DNA of 64,000 bases. It comes from Mycolicibacterium arabiense (lineage in GTDB: Bacteria; Actinomycetota; Actinomycetes; Mycobacteriales; Mycobacteriaceae). Both the position numbers and the translations under genes were made by a program. Shown piece after piece: positions 37,818 through 47,405 of this stretch (the first letter of the stretch is position 1; every line of letters starts with the position of its first letter). The stretch spans positions 4,154,001 through 4,218,000 of the forward strand of contig NZ_AP022593.1 in NCBI RefSeq assembly GCF_010731815.2. The letters are read 5' to 3'. The notes beneath the pieces are model-generated. The model was not told where the DNA came from. It saw nothing but the letters and a program-made list of their open reading frames with translations, and ran no database searches.

Positions 37818-40147
37818 CACCGTTCCCGCAGTGCCTCGGCCGCCATGGGCCGGGCGAAGTAGTGGCCCTGGGCGACGTCGCAGCCTGCCTCGCGCAGCCA
37901 GTTGGCGGTGTCCTCGTTCTCCACGCCCTCGGCGACGCAAGCGATTCCGAGCGCGTGGGCCAGGTCGATCACCGACTGGACGATGGCCGCCGCACGCTCG
38001 CTGCGCAGCACCGGTGCGATGAATTGGCGGTCCAGCTTCAGTTCGTCGATCGGTAGGTCGCGCAGGTAGCTCATGGTGGCGTATCCGCTGCCGAAGTCGT
38101 CGATGGCGATGCGGATTCCGTTGGCCCGCAGTCGTTGGATGACCCCGCCTGCCCGCCGGATGTTGGCCAGCAGCAGGTGTTCGGTGATCTCGACCGACAG
38201 CGCTGCCGGCGGAAGGCCGGTGCGGTCCAGCGCGGCGGCGATGCGGTCGGGCAGGGCCAGGTCGTTGAGCGACGGCGCGAACAGGTTGATGGCGACCGGT
38301 ATGTCGCACTGACCGGCGTCGTACCACGTCACCGCGTCGTGGGCGGCCCGATACAGCACCAGATCGGTGACCGCGCCCATCAGGCCGTTCTGGCGCACCA
38401 GGGGCAGGAACTGGTTCGGGGTCAGCACGCCGAACTCCGGATGGGGCCAGCGCACCAGCGCCTCGACTCCGACGGTGTTGCCCGTGGTGAGGCTGATCTT
38501 GGGCTGGTAGACGAGGTCGAGTTCGTCGTCGTCGATGGCCCGGCGCAGCTGCCCGAGCAATTGGATTCCCGCGACGGGGGAGCGTCGGCGCTTGCCTGAA
38601 TGCCATGACGCACTCTGCGTTTCGGTGCGGTCGACGTGCCGCATGTCGGCGGTGAAGGTCTGCACACCTCCGACGCCGGCGCGCTTGGCGGCGTACATCG
38701 CGATGTCGGCCCGGCGGAACAGTTCGTCGGCAGTCGCCTCGTCGTCCTCGAGGCCGGGGGTGACGGCCAATCCGACGCTGGGGTGCATGAACACCTCTTC
38801 GCCCTCGAGGAAGAACGCCTTGTCGAACACCTCGACCACGCGTTGCGCCGTGGTCTCGGCGGGCTGCGGTCCATCCTCGATGAGGATCGCGAACTCGTCG
38901 CCGCCCAGGCGCGCGACCGTGTCGCCGGTCGGAACGACGGTGACGAGCCGTTCGGCGACGGCGCGCAGCAGCGCGTCACCGGCCGGGTGTCCGAGGTTGT
39001 CGTTGACGAGCTTGAACTCGTCGAGGTCGAGCGACAGCACCGCGACGCGGCGGCCGTCGCGGTCGCGCATCTCCATCGCGTGATTCAGGCGATCGGAGAA
39101 CAGTAGGCGGTTGGCCAGCCCGGTGAGCGGATCGCGTAGAGCCTGATCCGCGACGGCGTCCAGCAGGGTTCTGTTGTCCAGCAGCATGATCAGCTGCCGG
39201 ATCAGGGCCGCGCCCACCAGGACTCCGCCCGAAACGAGCACTGGGATGGCCGCCGTGATCGACGACAGGAAGATCAGCCCGACGGCGGCGGCGATGGCCA
39301 TCGGGACGTAGGGCAGCCACTGCCACAGTCGCGACGAGTGCGGCTTGCCGGGCGCCTCGTGGTCCGTGTTGCGGATGGCGAGCAGGGCGCCCGCGCTCAG
39401 CAGCACCAGGCCGACGGCCCATCCGACGACGAGCAGGTCGCTGGTGCGCACGCCCCTGGCGTTGAGGTACACCAGCAGCGAGTCCGTGATCGCCAGGGTC
39501 GTCAGGCCTGCGGTGACCAGCGCGAGGACCCGCCGATGGCTCGGTGGTGCGGAGGTCAGCACCAGCACCGAGATGGCCACCATGAAGACGTCGGCGACGG
39601 CGTAGGCGAGCGACGTCGCCAGTTCCGCGCGACTTCCCTGATAGGCGGCGAAGATCTGTCGCAGCACGACGACCCAGGAGACGAGGAAGAGCGACGACGT
39701 GATGATGAGGCCGTCGATGAGCGGTCGCAGGCCGACCAGTCGCCGCGCGGACGCCGTGATGACGAACGCGACGATGGTGCCGACCGGCAGGACCAGGTAG
39801 GCGACGTCGGCTATGGACGGCGACGGTGGTTCGGCGTGCAGCACGAGCCCGTAGCAGGCCCAGATGGCATCGCCGACGACCCAGCCGAACAGTCCGACCG
39901 CCACGGCCAGCCACGCGCGACCGCGCAATAGCGGGGTGCGGATCGCGGCGGTGAGCGCGCACCCGAAGGCGAGTGTGGAGAATCCGAGTGAGCCCAGCGC
40001 GCTGACGGCCGCCGTGACGTCCGGTCCGCCCCAACCTGCGCCGAGCCAGGTGGCAAACACGGCGACGGCGATGCCTGCGGTCAAGATCACCGGCTGAATT
40101 CTGTTCTTCAGGACGCGAACCCCCAGATCGAGGCCATCGTTGGGCAC
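37772..40147 (-). CDS. Membrane GGDEF-EAL cyclic-di-GMP enzyme
   Basis: Protein of 791 aa with 8-9 TM segments in residues ~15-310, then a GGDEF domain with intact GGDEF (415-419, [10 protein letters not shown]) and an EAL domain with intact EAL (562-564), the DDFGSGYA motif and the ELKLDRQFI segment. It may both make and break c-di-GMP. The membrane part resembles uncharacterised sensory regions, not MHYT. GTG 40147 was chosen; a TTG at 40186 would add 13 residues. It is convergent with the NTF2-like gene, with a 46-bp overlap. Confidence 0.92.
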   Translation of the reverse strand: MPNDGLDLGVRVLKNRIQPVILTAGIAVAVFATWLGAGWGGPDVTAAVSALGSLGFSTLAFGCALTAAIRTPLLRGRAWLAVAVGLFGWVVGDAIWACYGLVLHAEPPSPSIADVAYLVLPVGTIVAFVITASARRLVGLRPLIDGLIITSSLFLVSWVVVLRQIFAAYQGSRAELATSLAYAVADVFMVAISVLVLTSAPPSHRRVLALVTAGLTTLAITDSLLVYLNARGVRTSDLLVVGWAVGLVLLSAGALLAIRNTDHEAPGKPHSSRLWQWLPYVPMAIAAAVGLIFLSSITAAIPVLVSGGVLVGAALIRQLIMLLDNRTLLDAVADQALRDPLTGLANRLLFSDRLNHAMEMRDRDGRRVAVLSLDLDEFKLVNDNLGHPAGDALLRAVAERLVTVVPTGDTVARLGGDEFAILIEDGPQPAETTAQRVVEVFDKAFFLEGEEVFMHPSVGLAVTPGLEDDEATADELFRRADIAMYAAKRAGVGGVQTFTADMRHVDRTETQSASWHSGKRRRSPVAGIQLLGQLRRAIDDDELDLVYQPKISLTTGNTVGVEALVRWPHPEFGVLTPNQFLPLVRQNGLMGAVTDLVLYRAAHDAVTWYDAGQCDIPVAINLFAPSLNDLALPDRIAAALDRTGLPPAALSVEITEHLLLANIRRAGGVIQRLRANGIRIAIDDFGSGYATMSYLRDLPIDELKLDRQFIAPVLRSERAAAIVQSVIDLAHALGIACVAEGVENEDTANWLREAGCDVAQGHYFARPMAAEALRERCQLGCSNSAIFPITN

Positions 40148-40261
40148 GTCGCCACTCTTTGTCAAGCAAGCCTGACCTATCTTCAACCGTCGGCCAGGTC
40201 AGTGGTCAGCAACCAACCGACGCTTTCGGTCGCGATTCGGCGTCCGTTATTGTCGATTTCG

Positions 40262-40753
40262 ATGCGTTTGCTCCTGATCGCCGACACTCACGTACCCAAG
40301 CGCGCCAAGGACATGCCTCCCGCGGTGTGGGACGAAGTCGCGCGCGTCGACGTGGTGATCCACGCGGGGGACTGGGTCGAACCCTCGCTGCTCGACGATC
40401 TCGAAGGGCGTGCCCGCCGGTTGATCGGCTGCTGGGGCAACAACGACGGCGAGGAGTTGCGCCGGCGATTGCCCGAGCGTGCGGACGAGACACTCGAGGG
40501 CGTGCGGTTCACCGTCGTGCACGAGACGGGCCAGTCCGCCGGGCGCGATGCGCGCATGGCGCGGCTCTATCCGGACACCGACGTACTGGTGTTCGGCCAC
40601 AGTCACATCCCGTGGGATGCGACGGCTGACACGGGGCTGCGCTTGCTCAATCCCGGTTCGCCGACCGACCGGCGCCGTCAGCCGTTCTGCACGTACATGA
40701 CGGCGACGGTCGCGGACGGGTCGCTCGACGACGTCGTGCTGCACCGTGTCTGA
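40262..40753 (+). CDS. YfcE-type metallophosphoesterase
   Basis: Calcineurin-like phosphodiesterase of 163 aa, YfcE/MJ0936 type. The metal motifs are in order: LLIADTHVP (D, H), HAGDWV, CWGNNDGE, VVHETG and GHSHIPW. It hydrolyses phosphodiesters in vitro in relatives; the physiological substrate is unknown. ATG 40262 begins directly at the first beta-strand. Overlaps the next gene by 8 bp. Confidence 0.9.
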   Translation: MRLLLIADTHVPKRAKDMPPAVWDEVARVDVVIHAGDWVEPSLLDDLEGRARRLIGCWGNNDGEELRRRLPERADETLEGVRFTVVHETGQSAGRDARMARLYPDTDVLVFGHSHIPWDATADTGLRLLNPGSPTDRRRQPFCTYMTATVADGSLDDVVLHRV

Positions 40754-41135
40754 CCGTCCGGCCACCGCGGCGGACGTGCACCGGATCGCGTCGTCCATGC
40801 CGCACGTCACCCGGGTCGATGGTTCGAAGGGCAACTCGATCTATCAGGTGGGCGGAAAGTCATTCGTGTTCTTCCGGACCAAGCGACCCGACGCACCCTT
40901 CGACGACGTGATCGTGCTGTGGGTGGAGTCGGACGCCGACAAGCTTGCGCTGGTTCAGGAGGAGTCGTCGCCCTTCTTCACGACCGACCACTTCAACGGC
41001 CACAGGTCCGTGCTGGTGCGCGCCAGCGAACTGCACCGCGTCGGGCTCGACGAACTGACCGAGCTGATCCAGGACGCCTGGATGTCACAGGCGTCGAAGC
41101 GGCGCGCTCAGCAGTGGCTGGAGAGCCGCGGCTAG
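40746..41135 (+). CDS. MmcQ/YjbR-family protein
   Basis: 129 aa of the MmcQ/YjbR family (CyaY-like fold): VTRVDGSKGNSIYQVGGKSFVFFRTKRPD with a C-terminal helix pair ELIQDAWMSQASKRRAQQWLE. Some members bind DNA; the function is not established. GTG start 40746 overlaps the phosphoesterase gene, suggesting a two-gene operon. It converges with the HxlR gene, with a 4-bp overlap. Confidence 0.85.
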   Translation: MSDRPATAADVHRIASSMPHVTRVDGSKGNSIYQVGGKSFVFFRTKRPDAPFDDVIVLWVESDADKLALVQEESSPFFTTDHFNGHRSVLVRASELHRVGLDELTELIQDAWMSQASKRRAQQWLESRG

Positions 41136-41470
41136 CCGGCGTCTGCCGCGCAGATCAGTCCGATGTGCTTGGTCGCCCAATCGCCGAGCGGCTCGAGTGC
41201 ATCGAGCAGTTCGCGGCCCGCGGGCGTCATCGAGTACTCGACCCGAGGTGGTACCTCGTGATAGCTCTCGCGGTGGACGACGCCGTGGCGCTGCAGTTCC
41301 TTGAGATTCTGCGTCAGCATCTTCTGCGAGATGCCGGTCAGGCTGCGGTGCAACGCGTTGAACCGCTTGGGCCCGTCCTGCAGCTCCCACAGAATGAGCG
41401 GCTTCCACTTCCCGTCGACGACGTCCATCGCCGCGTCCAGGCCGCAGGTGTATCTGCCGAGTTGAGTCAC
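41132..41470 (-). CDS. HxlR-family transcriptional regulator
   Basis: 112-aa winged-helix regulator. CGLDAAMDVVDGKWKPLILWELQDGPKRFNAL is the HxlR signature, with recognition helix LTGISQKMLTQNLKELQRHG. The conserved N-terminal cysteine (Cys9) is a redox or electrophile sensor in relatives such as HypR and YodB. It is divergent from the imine-reductase-like pair; the 91-bp spacer holds a strong palindrome, so it likely represses both directions. Confidence 0.93.
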   Translation of the reverse strand: MTQLGRYTCGLDAAMDVVDGKWKPLILWELQDGPKRFNALHRSLTGISQKMLTQNLKELQRHGVVHRESYHEVPPRVEYSMTPAGRELLDALEPLGDWATKHIGLICAADAG

Positions 41471-41501
41471 TGCTGGTCACCGCCATTGCTTTCGTCGAAG
41501 T

Positions 41502-41528
41502 AAGTACCGCACTAAATAGTGGGTACTT
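41502..41528. promoter_or_regulatory. HxlR operator candidate
   Basis: Long dyad: left arm AAGTACCGCACTA (41502-41514), spacer AA, right arm TAGTGGGTACTT (41517-41528). The arms are complementary apart from one extra G. It lies between the divergent HxlR and imine-reductase-like genes, where an HxlR dimer would bind. AT-rich centre CTAAATAG fits an overlapping promoter. Confidence 0.65.
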
Positions 41529-41561
41529 GTCGAACGGGATGCGCACTTTCACGATGGTGCC

Positions 41562-42440
41562 ATGGACGACCCAAGACTCACACCCGTTTCGTTCCTCGGG
41601 GTCGGCGAGATGGGCGCGGCCCTGATCCGAGCCGCCACCGCCGCCGGGTTCCCGGTCACCGCATGGAACCGCGACCGATCCAAAGCCGATGTCCTGAGCG
41701 GTGTTTCGGTCGCCGGCAGCCCTGCCGACGCGATCGCGGCGGCGCCGACGGTGGTGGTGTGTCTGTTCGACATCGCATCGGTGCACGAGGTGCTCGATCC
41801 CGTGGTCCACGGGCTCGCCGGCCACCGGCTGATCAATCTCACGACCACCTCGCCTGACGGCGCGCGTGAGCTGGCGGCGTGGGCTGCCGCCGCGGGTGCG
41901 GAGTATCTCGACGGCGGCATCATGGCGACGCCTCCAATGATCGGGACGCCAAATTCCAGCGTCCTGTACAGCGGTTCCCGGCACCTCTTCGACGACTCGC
42001 GCGAACTCCTCGAGACATGGGGTGCCGCAGAGTACTTCGGTCACGACGCTGGCATGGCGTCGATGTACGACCTGGCGCTGCTGTCGGGCATGTACGTGAT
42101 GTTCGCCGGTTTCTTCCACGGCGCTGCGATGGTGGGTGCCGCCGGGGTGCCCGCCAAGGAGTTCGCGACCCGCGCGGTCGCGTGGCTGCAGGCCGTGCTC
42201 CCCGCGCTCACCGAGTACGCAGAGGTCATCGACGGCGGCGACTACTCACTGCCCGGTCAGCAGAGCCTGTACTTCTCCGACCTGACCGACATCCTCGACG
42301 CCAGCCGACAGCAGGGCATCAGCACCGAAGTGGTCGACGTCGTGCAACGCCTGATCCACCGTCAGATCGACGCCGGGCACGGTCGCGACGGGTTCGCCCG
42401 CGTGATCGAGAGCATCAAGCACTCCGAGGCGGCGGCATGA
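41562..42440 (+). CDS. Imine reductase-like NADP oxidoreductase (1)
   Basis: 292-aa member of the 6-phosphogluconate/beta-hydroxyacid dehydrogenase superfamily, closest in pattern to imine reductases. N-terminal Rossmann FLGVGEMGAALIRAA, cofactor-phosphate loop WNRDRSKAD, and the helical C-terminal half with MYDLALLSGMYVMFAGFFHGAAMV carrying the Asp/Tyr region used by IREDs. It probably reduces a C=N or C=O bond with NADPH. First of a tandem pair; the stop overlaps the next start. Natural substrate unknown. Confidence 0.87.
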   Translation: MDDPRLTPVSFLGVGEMGAALIRAATAAGFPVTAWNRDRSKADVLSGVSVAGSPADAIAAAPTVVVCLFDIASVHEVLDPVVHGLAGHRLINLTTTSPDGARELAAWAAAAGAEYLDGGIMATPPMIGTPNSSVLYSGSRHLFDDSRELLETWGAAEYFGHDAGMASMYDLALLSGMYVMFAGFFHGAAMVGAAGVPAKEFATRAVAWLQAVLPALTEYAEVIDGGDYSLPGQQSLYFSDLTDILDASRQQGISTEVVDVVQRLIHRQIDAGHGRDGFARVIESIKHSEAAA

Positions 42441-43288
42441 CAACCCTCTCCGTCATCGGGCTCGGACCAATGGGGCAGGCACTCTCGGGCGCCCTGCTCG
42501 ACGCGCATCTTCCGCTGTCCGTCTGGAATCGCACCGAATCGAAGGCCGCCGGCCTACTGACGCGTGGTGCGCGGTGGGCGCCGAGCCCGGCCGAGGCCAT
42601 CTCCGCGAGCGACCTGACGATGATCAACGTGGTGGACCACGCTGCGCTGGACGCCATCGTGGACTCCGCTGGGCAAGCAGTCGCGGGGCGCACCATCGTC
42701 GGACTGTCGTCGGATGCACCCGAATGCGCGCGCCGGACGGCCGCGCTGGTCGAGAAGCTCGGTGGCCGATATCTCGACGGTGCCGTCATGACGCCGACGG
42801 TGACCATCGGCACGCCGGACGCCAGCATCCTGTTTGCAGGACCGCGCGATCTCTACGACGTGCACCAGGCCACGTTCACCACGCTGGCGACGCCGACGTG
42901 GGTCGGCGACGAGGTGGGACGGGCCGCCGGCTTCGACATGGCGCTGCTCGACCTGTTCTGGACGTCGGTCGGCGGGTTCATGCATGCACTGAAGGTGGCG
43001 GGAAGCAACGGGATCGGACCGGCCGAGTTGCTGCCGCACGCGCACGGGATCGTGGGGATCCTGCCTCCGATACTCGACGAGATCGCCGAACGCGTGGGCA
43101 CCGATCGGCACGGCGACAGCGACGCCTCGGTGTCGTCGCTGGCGTCGTCGCTGCGCCACTTGATCGACGCGTCCCGTGACGCCGGCGCGGACACCGCTGC
43201 ACTGGAGGCGCTTCGCCGATCTGCCGACGCAGCCGTGGCGGCGGGGCAGGGTGACGACGAGGTCAGCCGGGTGACGTCCTACCTGTAG
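42437..43288 (+). CDS. Imine reductase-like NADP oxidoreductase (2)
   Basis: 283-aa paralogue of the upstream gene: Rossmann SVIGLGPMGQALSGALL, cofactor loop VWNRTESKAAG, and FDMALLDLFWTSVGGFMHALKVAGSNG in the helical domain. The aligned DMALLDLFW replaces DLALLSGMY, so the active-site tyrosine position may differ between the two. The ATG at 42437 overlaps the first stop (ATGA), so the pair is translated together and may form a heterodimer. Ends directly against the opposite-strand 13E12 gene. Confidence 0.87.
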   Translation: MTTLSVIGLGPMGQALSGALLDAHLPLSVWNRTESKAAGLLTRGARWAPSPAEAISASDLTMINVVDHAALDAIVDSAGQAVAGRTIVGLSSDAPECARRTAALVEKLGGRYLDGAVMTPTVTIGTPDASILFAGPRDLYDVHQATFTTLATPTWVGDEVGRAAGFDMALLDLFWTSVGGFMHALKVAGSNGIGPAELLPHAHGIVGILPPILDEIAERVGTDRHGDSDASVSSLASSLRHLIDASRDAGADTAALEALRRSADAAVAAGQGDDEVSRVTSYL

Positions 43289-44566
43289 TCACGCAGCGTG
43301 GCCGGTAATGGCGATGCTCACGCGTCGTTCGACCTCGCCGAGGTCGATGCGGCGACGGCCGGGTAGCGGCGGTGCCTTCGAGCTGTAGGTGGTGCCGGTG
43401 GGTGTGGTGACTTCGGTTGTGTGACAGCCGTGTTGGTCGCGGGTGCGGACGCGCCAGCCGGGTGCTTCCTTGGCGTAGTTGCACGCTTCGCACAGGCCGT
43501 TGCCGTTGAGTGCGGAGGTGGGCCCGCTCCGGGCGTTGGGTTGGGCGTGGTCGGTGTGGCGGATGGGTGCGTTGCAGTACGGGGTGCGGCAGGTGTCGTC
43601 GCGTAGCGCGATGAACGCCGCCAACGCCGTGGGGAACAGTCGGGCGCGGGACTCCATCGTCACCAGCGCCCCGGTCCTCGGGTGGCGGTAGAGCCGGCGC
43701 AGGGTGGCTCGGGATCGGTCGTCGCCGACGGCGTCGGAGATCAGATGGCGGGCGACCGCTGCAGGGATCGGTCCGTAGCCGGGAACGCGGGCGGGTTCGG
43801 TGTCTCCGCCGAGCAGGGTTTCGTCGGTGATCACCAGATCGACGGTCACCGGTACCGGGGCGTCGGCGGGTCGGCCGGTGATGCGTTCCACGGCCGTGTC
43901 GGCCATCACCTGGCCGCGGCTGCGTCCATCGCAGGTGGTGTCGGCGGCGCGTTTGAGGGTGGCGTAGACCGACACGCCGTGGGCGACGGGCAGCAGGATG
44001 CTGACCCAGGCCATGGTGTCGGCGGCGGGCCGGATGCTGACGCACCGGTCCTCGTGCGCCCGGCGCGCGCGGTCGACCACGGCGTGGGGGTCGAGGCGGT
44101 AGGCGATCGCCTTGGCGTCGGCTTCGATCCGTGTGTCGCCCTTGCCCACCAGCGTCGCGGGGTCGGCGCACATCTCGGCGTCCAGGGTCCGGCGGTCCTC
44201 GACCTCCAAGCAGGCCGATTCCCGGACGAGCAGCGTGGCCCGCCACTCGGAGAGGATCCCGGATTCCAGGGCGGCCAGGGTGTGGGGCATTTCGTGGACC
44301 AGGGCGCGGGCGAACCCGAGGTGGCGGCTGCCCTGCGTGGGTGACTCCCGCCGCGCCAGACCGACCTCGGAGGCCAGGCCTTGGCCGCGCTTTCGGAGCG
44401 GAATCCCGGCGTCGGCCTCTGCGGTGCGGCGTTTCAGGTCCAGGGCGGCGGTCATGCGGGCCTGTACTGCGGCGGCGGTCGCCTTGAGCCGCTCCAACTG
44501 GGCGATGCGATCGATCAGGCCGGCCTCGTCCACCGTGGCGGGGTCGAAGTCCAGCATGTCGAACAT
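43289..44566 (-). CDS. 13E12-family HNH endonuclease protein (DUF222)
   Basis: 425 aa with an N-terminal DUF222 region (LIDRIAQLERLKATAAAVQARMTAALD) and a C-terminal HNH nuclease-like domain (CRTPYC, HTDHAQP, then NGNGLCEACNYAKEAPGW with the zinc cysteines). The 13E12 family is repeated in mycobacteria and several M. tuberculosis members are DNA-damage inducible. ATG 44566 was chosen because it begins the conserved MFDMLDFDPATVDEAGL and lies inside a perfect LexA box; a longer start at 44632 is possible. Enzyme activity is not proven. Confidence 0.9.
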   Translation of the reverse strand: MFDMLDFDPATVDEAGLIDRIAQLERLKATAAAVQARMTAALDLKRRTAEADAGIPLRKRGQGLASEVGLARRESPTQGSRHLGFARALVHEMPHTLAALESGILSEWRATLLVRESACLEVEDRRTLDAEMCADPATLVGKGDTRIEADAKAIAYRLDPHAVVDRARRAHEDRCVSIRPAADTMAWVSILLPVAHGVSVYATLKRAADTTCDGRSRGQVMADTAVERITGRPADAPVPVTVDLVITDETLLGGDTEPARVPGYGPIPAAVARHLISDAVGDDRSRATLRRLYRHPRTGALVTMESRARLFPTALAAFIALRDDTCRTPYCNAPIRHTDHAQPNARSGPTSALNGNGLCEACNYAKEAPGWRVRTRDQHGCHTTEVTTPTGTTYSSKAPPLPGRRRIDLGEVERRVSIAITGHAA

Positions 44567-44574
44567 GTGTTCGA
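44559..44574. promoter_or_regulatory. LexA SOS box
   Basis: TCGAACATGTGTTCGA matches the mycobacterial LexA consensus TCGAAC-N4-GTTCGA at every defined position. It overlaps the start codon of the 13E12 gene (44564-44566), so LexA would block transcription or early elongation, with induction after DNA damage. The divergent alkylsulfatase starts 94 bp away and could also be affected. Confidence 0.88.
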
Positions 44575-44667
44575 TTCTACGACCACCCACTGACAAGTCG
44601 ATGAACGTCGGATCCGACGGTCGCCAATTCACTCCGTTGCGGCGATCGCGGTGGCAGCCTCGACGCC

Positions 44668-46545
44668 ATGGAGTCTCGCCCGGCGTCTGCCGCCATCACC
44701 GCCGCCCACGCCCAACATCTCGCCAATCTGCCGTTCGAGGACACCCGCGACCTCGCCGACGCCGACCGCGGGTTCATCGGAGCACTGGAACCCGGTGTCG
44801 TGACCGCAGCCGACGGACGCACGGTGTGGGACAACGACGCCTACGCGTTCTTGCGGGGCGACGCCCCCGCGACGGTGCACCCCAGCCTGTGGCGGCAGTC
44901 CGCGCTCTGCGCGAAGCAGGGGCTCTACGAGGTGGTCGACCGCATCTATCAGGTCCGGGGACTCGACCTGTCGAACATCACCTTCGTCGAGGGCGACACC
45001 GGCGTCATCGTCATCGATCCGCTGGTCTGCACCGAGACCGCAGCGGCTGCACTCGGGCTCTACCGGCGGCACCGCGGCGAGCGACCCGTCGTCGCCGTCA
45101 TCTACACCCACAGTCACGTCGACCACTTCGGCGGCGTCCTCGGAGTGACCAGCCAGGCCGACGTCGACGCGGGCAGGGTGGTGGTCATCGCCCCCGAGGG
45201 CTTCACCGAACACGCGGTGCAGGAGAACGTCTACGCCGGAACGGCGATGGCTCGCCGCGCGGGCTACATGTACGGCGCCGCACTGCCGCCAGGCGAGCAG
45301 GGCCAGGTCGGCTGCGGGCTGGGCCAGACCACGTCGAAGGGGGAAGTCGCGCTCATCGTGCCGACGCTCGACATCCGGGAGACCGGCGAGACGCACGCCA
45401 TCGACGGCGTCGAGATTCAGTTCCAGATGGCGCCGGGCACCGAGGCGCCCGCCGAGATGCACTTCTACTTTCCGGCGATGCGGGCGCTGTGCATGGCAGA
45501 GAATGCCACGCACAATCTGCACAACCTGCTGACTCTGCGCGGGGCCCTGGTGCGCGACCCGCACGGCTGGGCGGGTTACCTGACCGAGGCGATCGACTCG
45601 TTCGCCGATCGCGCCGACGTCGTCTTCGCCTCGCACCACTGGCCGACCTGGGGGCAAGAGCAGATCGTCGAATACCTGTCGCTGCAACGGGATCTGTACG
45701 CGTACCTGCACGACCAGACGCTGCGCCAGCTGAACCAAGGGTTCACCGGGATCGAGATCGCCGAGACCTTTCAGATGCCGCCTGCGCTGGAGAAGGCCTG
45801 GCACACCCACGGGTATTACGGGTCGGTCAGCCACAACGTCAAGGCCGTCTACCAGCGCTACATGGGCTGGTTCGACGGCAATCCGGCCCGGCTGTGGGCG
45901 CACCCGCCGGAGGCGATCGGGCCCCGCTACGTCGACGCAATGGGCGGGCTGGACCGCGTGGTCGAGATCGCCCGCGCCGCGTTCGACGACGGCGATTACC
46001 GCTGGGCTGCAACGCTCCTCGACCACGCCATCTTCACCGACCAGAGCCATCCCGCCGCCCGCGACCTGTACGCCGACACCCTCGAGCAGCTGGCGTACGG
46101 CAGCGAGAACGCCGTATGGCGGAACTTCTTCCTCTCCGGCGCCACCGAACTGCGCGACGGCAACTTCGGCACGCCGACCCAGTCGGCCTCGCCGTCGCTG
46201 CTGGCTCAGCTGACCCCGGAGCAGATGTTCGACGTGTTGGCCATCAGCGTCAACGGGCCGCGCGCCTGGGACCTCGACCTCGCCATCGACGTCACCTTCG
46301 CGGACTCGGCGGCGAACTATCGGCTGACGCTGCGCAACGGGGTCCTGGTGTACCGGAAGGTGACCGCGGACGAGTCGACCGCCGACGCCACGCTGCGGTT
46401 GGCGACCAAGGACAGGCTCGTTCGGTTGGCCGCGGGCGACCTCGCCTCGCCCGGTTTCGAGGTCACCGGCGACTCCGGAGTGCTGCCCGCGCTGCTCGGG
46501 ACGCTCGACCGGCCCAACCCCGCCTTCGACATCATCACCCCCTGA
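44668..46545 (+). CDS. Linear alkylsulfatase-like MBL hydrolase (Rv3762c-like)
   Basis: SdsA1/YjcS-type protein of 625 aa. Catalytic MBL domain with THSHVDHFGG (H148, H150, D152, H153), ENATHNLHNL and ASHHWPTWG, followed by the dimerisation domain (~400-500) and a C-terminal SCP2-like domain that takes up hydrophobic substrate (~520-625). It cleaves primary alkyl sulfates to alcohol and sulfate in relatives. No signal peptide, so probably cytosolic, unlike secreted Pseudomonas SdsA1. Divergent from the 13E12 gene. Counterpart of Rv3762c by length. Confidence 0.92.
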   Translation: MESRPASAAITAAHAQHLANLPFEDTRDLADADRGFIGALEPGVVTAADGRTVWDNDAYAFLRGDAPATVHPSLWRQSALCAKQGLYEVVDRIYQVRGLDLSNITFVEGDTGVIVIDPLVCTETAAAALGLYRRHRGERPVVAVIYTHSHVDHFGGVLGVTSQADVDAGRVVVIAPEGFTEHAVQENVYAGTAMARRAGYMYGAALPPGEQGQVGCGLGQTTSKGEVALIVPTLDIRETGETHAIDGVEIQFQMAPGTEAPAEMHFYFPAMRALCMAENATHNLHNLLTLRGALVRDPHGWAGYLTEAIDSFADRADVVFASHHWPTWGQEQIVEYLSLQRDLYAYLHDQTLRQLNQGFTGIEIAETFQMPPALEKAWHTHGYYGSVSHNVKAVYQRYMGWFDGNPARLWAHPPEAIGPRYVDAMGGLDRVVEIARAAFDDGDYRWAATLLDHAIFTDQSHPAARDLYADTLEQLAYGSENAVWRNFFLSGATELRDGNFGTPTQSASPSLLAQLTPEQMFDVLAISVNGPRAWDLDLAIDVTFADSAANYRLTLRNGVLVYRKVTADESTADATLRLATKDRLVRLAAGDLASPGFEVTGDSGVLPALLGTLDRPNPAFDIITP

Positions 46546-46548
46546 GTT

Positions 46549-47322
46549 CTAGGGGATGCCACCGTCGGCGCGCAGGATCGACCCGGTGGTGAAGCTCGAT
46601 GCGTCCGACGCCAAGAACAGTGCGGCGCCAATGATCTCGGATGGCTGGCCTGCGCGCTGAAGGCCCAGACCGGAGAACGGATTGGACGGCAGGTCGCTCT
46701 GGGTGCCCAGGTTCCAGGCCTTGCTGATGTCGGTCAGGAAGGGGCCGGCCATCAGCGTGTTGACCCGCACGGTCGGCCCGTAGGCCTTGGCAAGCCCCTC
46801 GGTGAGTGCGTTGAGCCCAGCCTTGGCCGCCGCATACGGCAGCATGTGCGGGTCGGGCCGCAGTGATCCGGTGGAGCTGACGTTGATGATGGACCCGCCG
46901 CCGTCGGCCACCATGCGCTCGCCGATCAGCGACGACAGCCGGAACGGACCCTTGAGGTTGAGGTTGACCACCGCGTCGAACAGCTTCTCCGTCACCGAGG
47001 TCAGCGAATCGTAGAGCGGTGACATGCCTGCGTTGTTGATCAGGACGTCGACCTTGCCGAACCGGTCGTAGCTCGCGTCGACGAGTCCGTCGAGCTGTTC
47101 CCACCGGCCCACGTGCACCTGATAGGGGAACGCCGCCCGGCCCGTCGAGGCCGAGATCTCCTCTGCGGTCATGACACACGACTCCAGGTCACGGCTCGCG
47201 ATCACGACGTCCGCGCCGCACCAAGCTGCCGCGAACGCCATCTCGCGGCCCAGCCCGCGACTGCCGCCGGTGACCAGCACCACCCGGTCCGTCAGGTCGA
47301 ACAGGTCGTCGGCATAGCCCAT
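46549..47322 (-). CDS. Short-chain dehydrogenase/reductase
   Basis: Classical SDR of 257 aa. Cofactor motif VTGGSRGLG, NNAGMSPLYDS, catalytic Ser in NVSSTGS and YAAAKAGL. The Arg after the first strand (ASRDLES) suggests NADP. ATG 47322 has a strong AGGAGG six bases upstream. Converges with the alkylsulfatase gene (3-bp gap), which may fit oxidation of the released alcohol, though this is inference. Confidence 0.92.
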   Translation of the reverse strand: MGYADDLFDLTDRVVLVTGGSRGLGREMAFAAAWCGADVVIASRDLESCVMTAEEISASTGRAAFPYQVHVGRWEQLDGLVDASYDRFGKVDVLINNAGMSPLYDSLTSVTEKLFDAVVNLNLKGPFRLSSLIGERMVADGGGSIINVSSTGSLRPDPHMLPYAAAKAGLNALTEGLAKAYGPTVRVNTLMAGPFLTDISKAWNLGTQSDLPSNPFSGLGLQRAGQPSEIIGAALFLASDASSFTTGSILRADGGIP

Positions 47323-47405
47323 GTCATCCTCCTGCACCGGTCCCGTTCTCCGGTGATGCTCGCACGGGCCATAGGGTGGCACGGGCAAGATCGAGAAAGG
47401 CGCTC

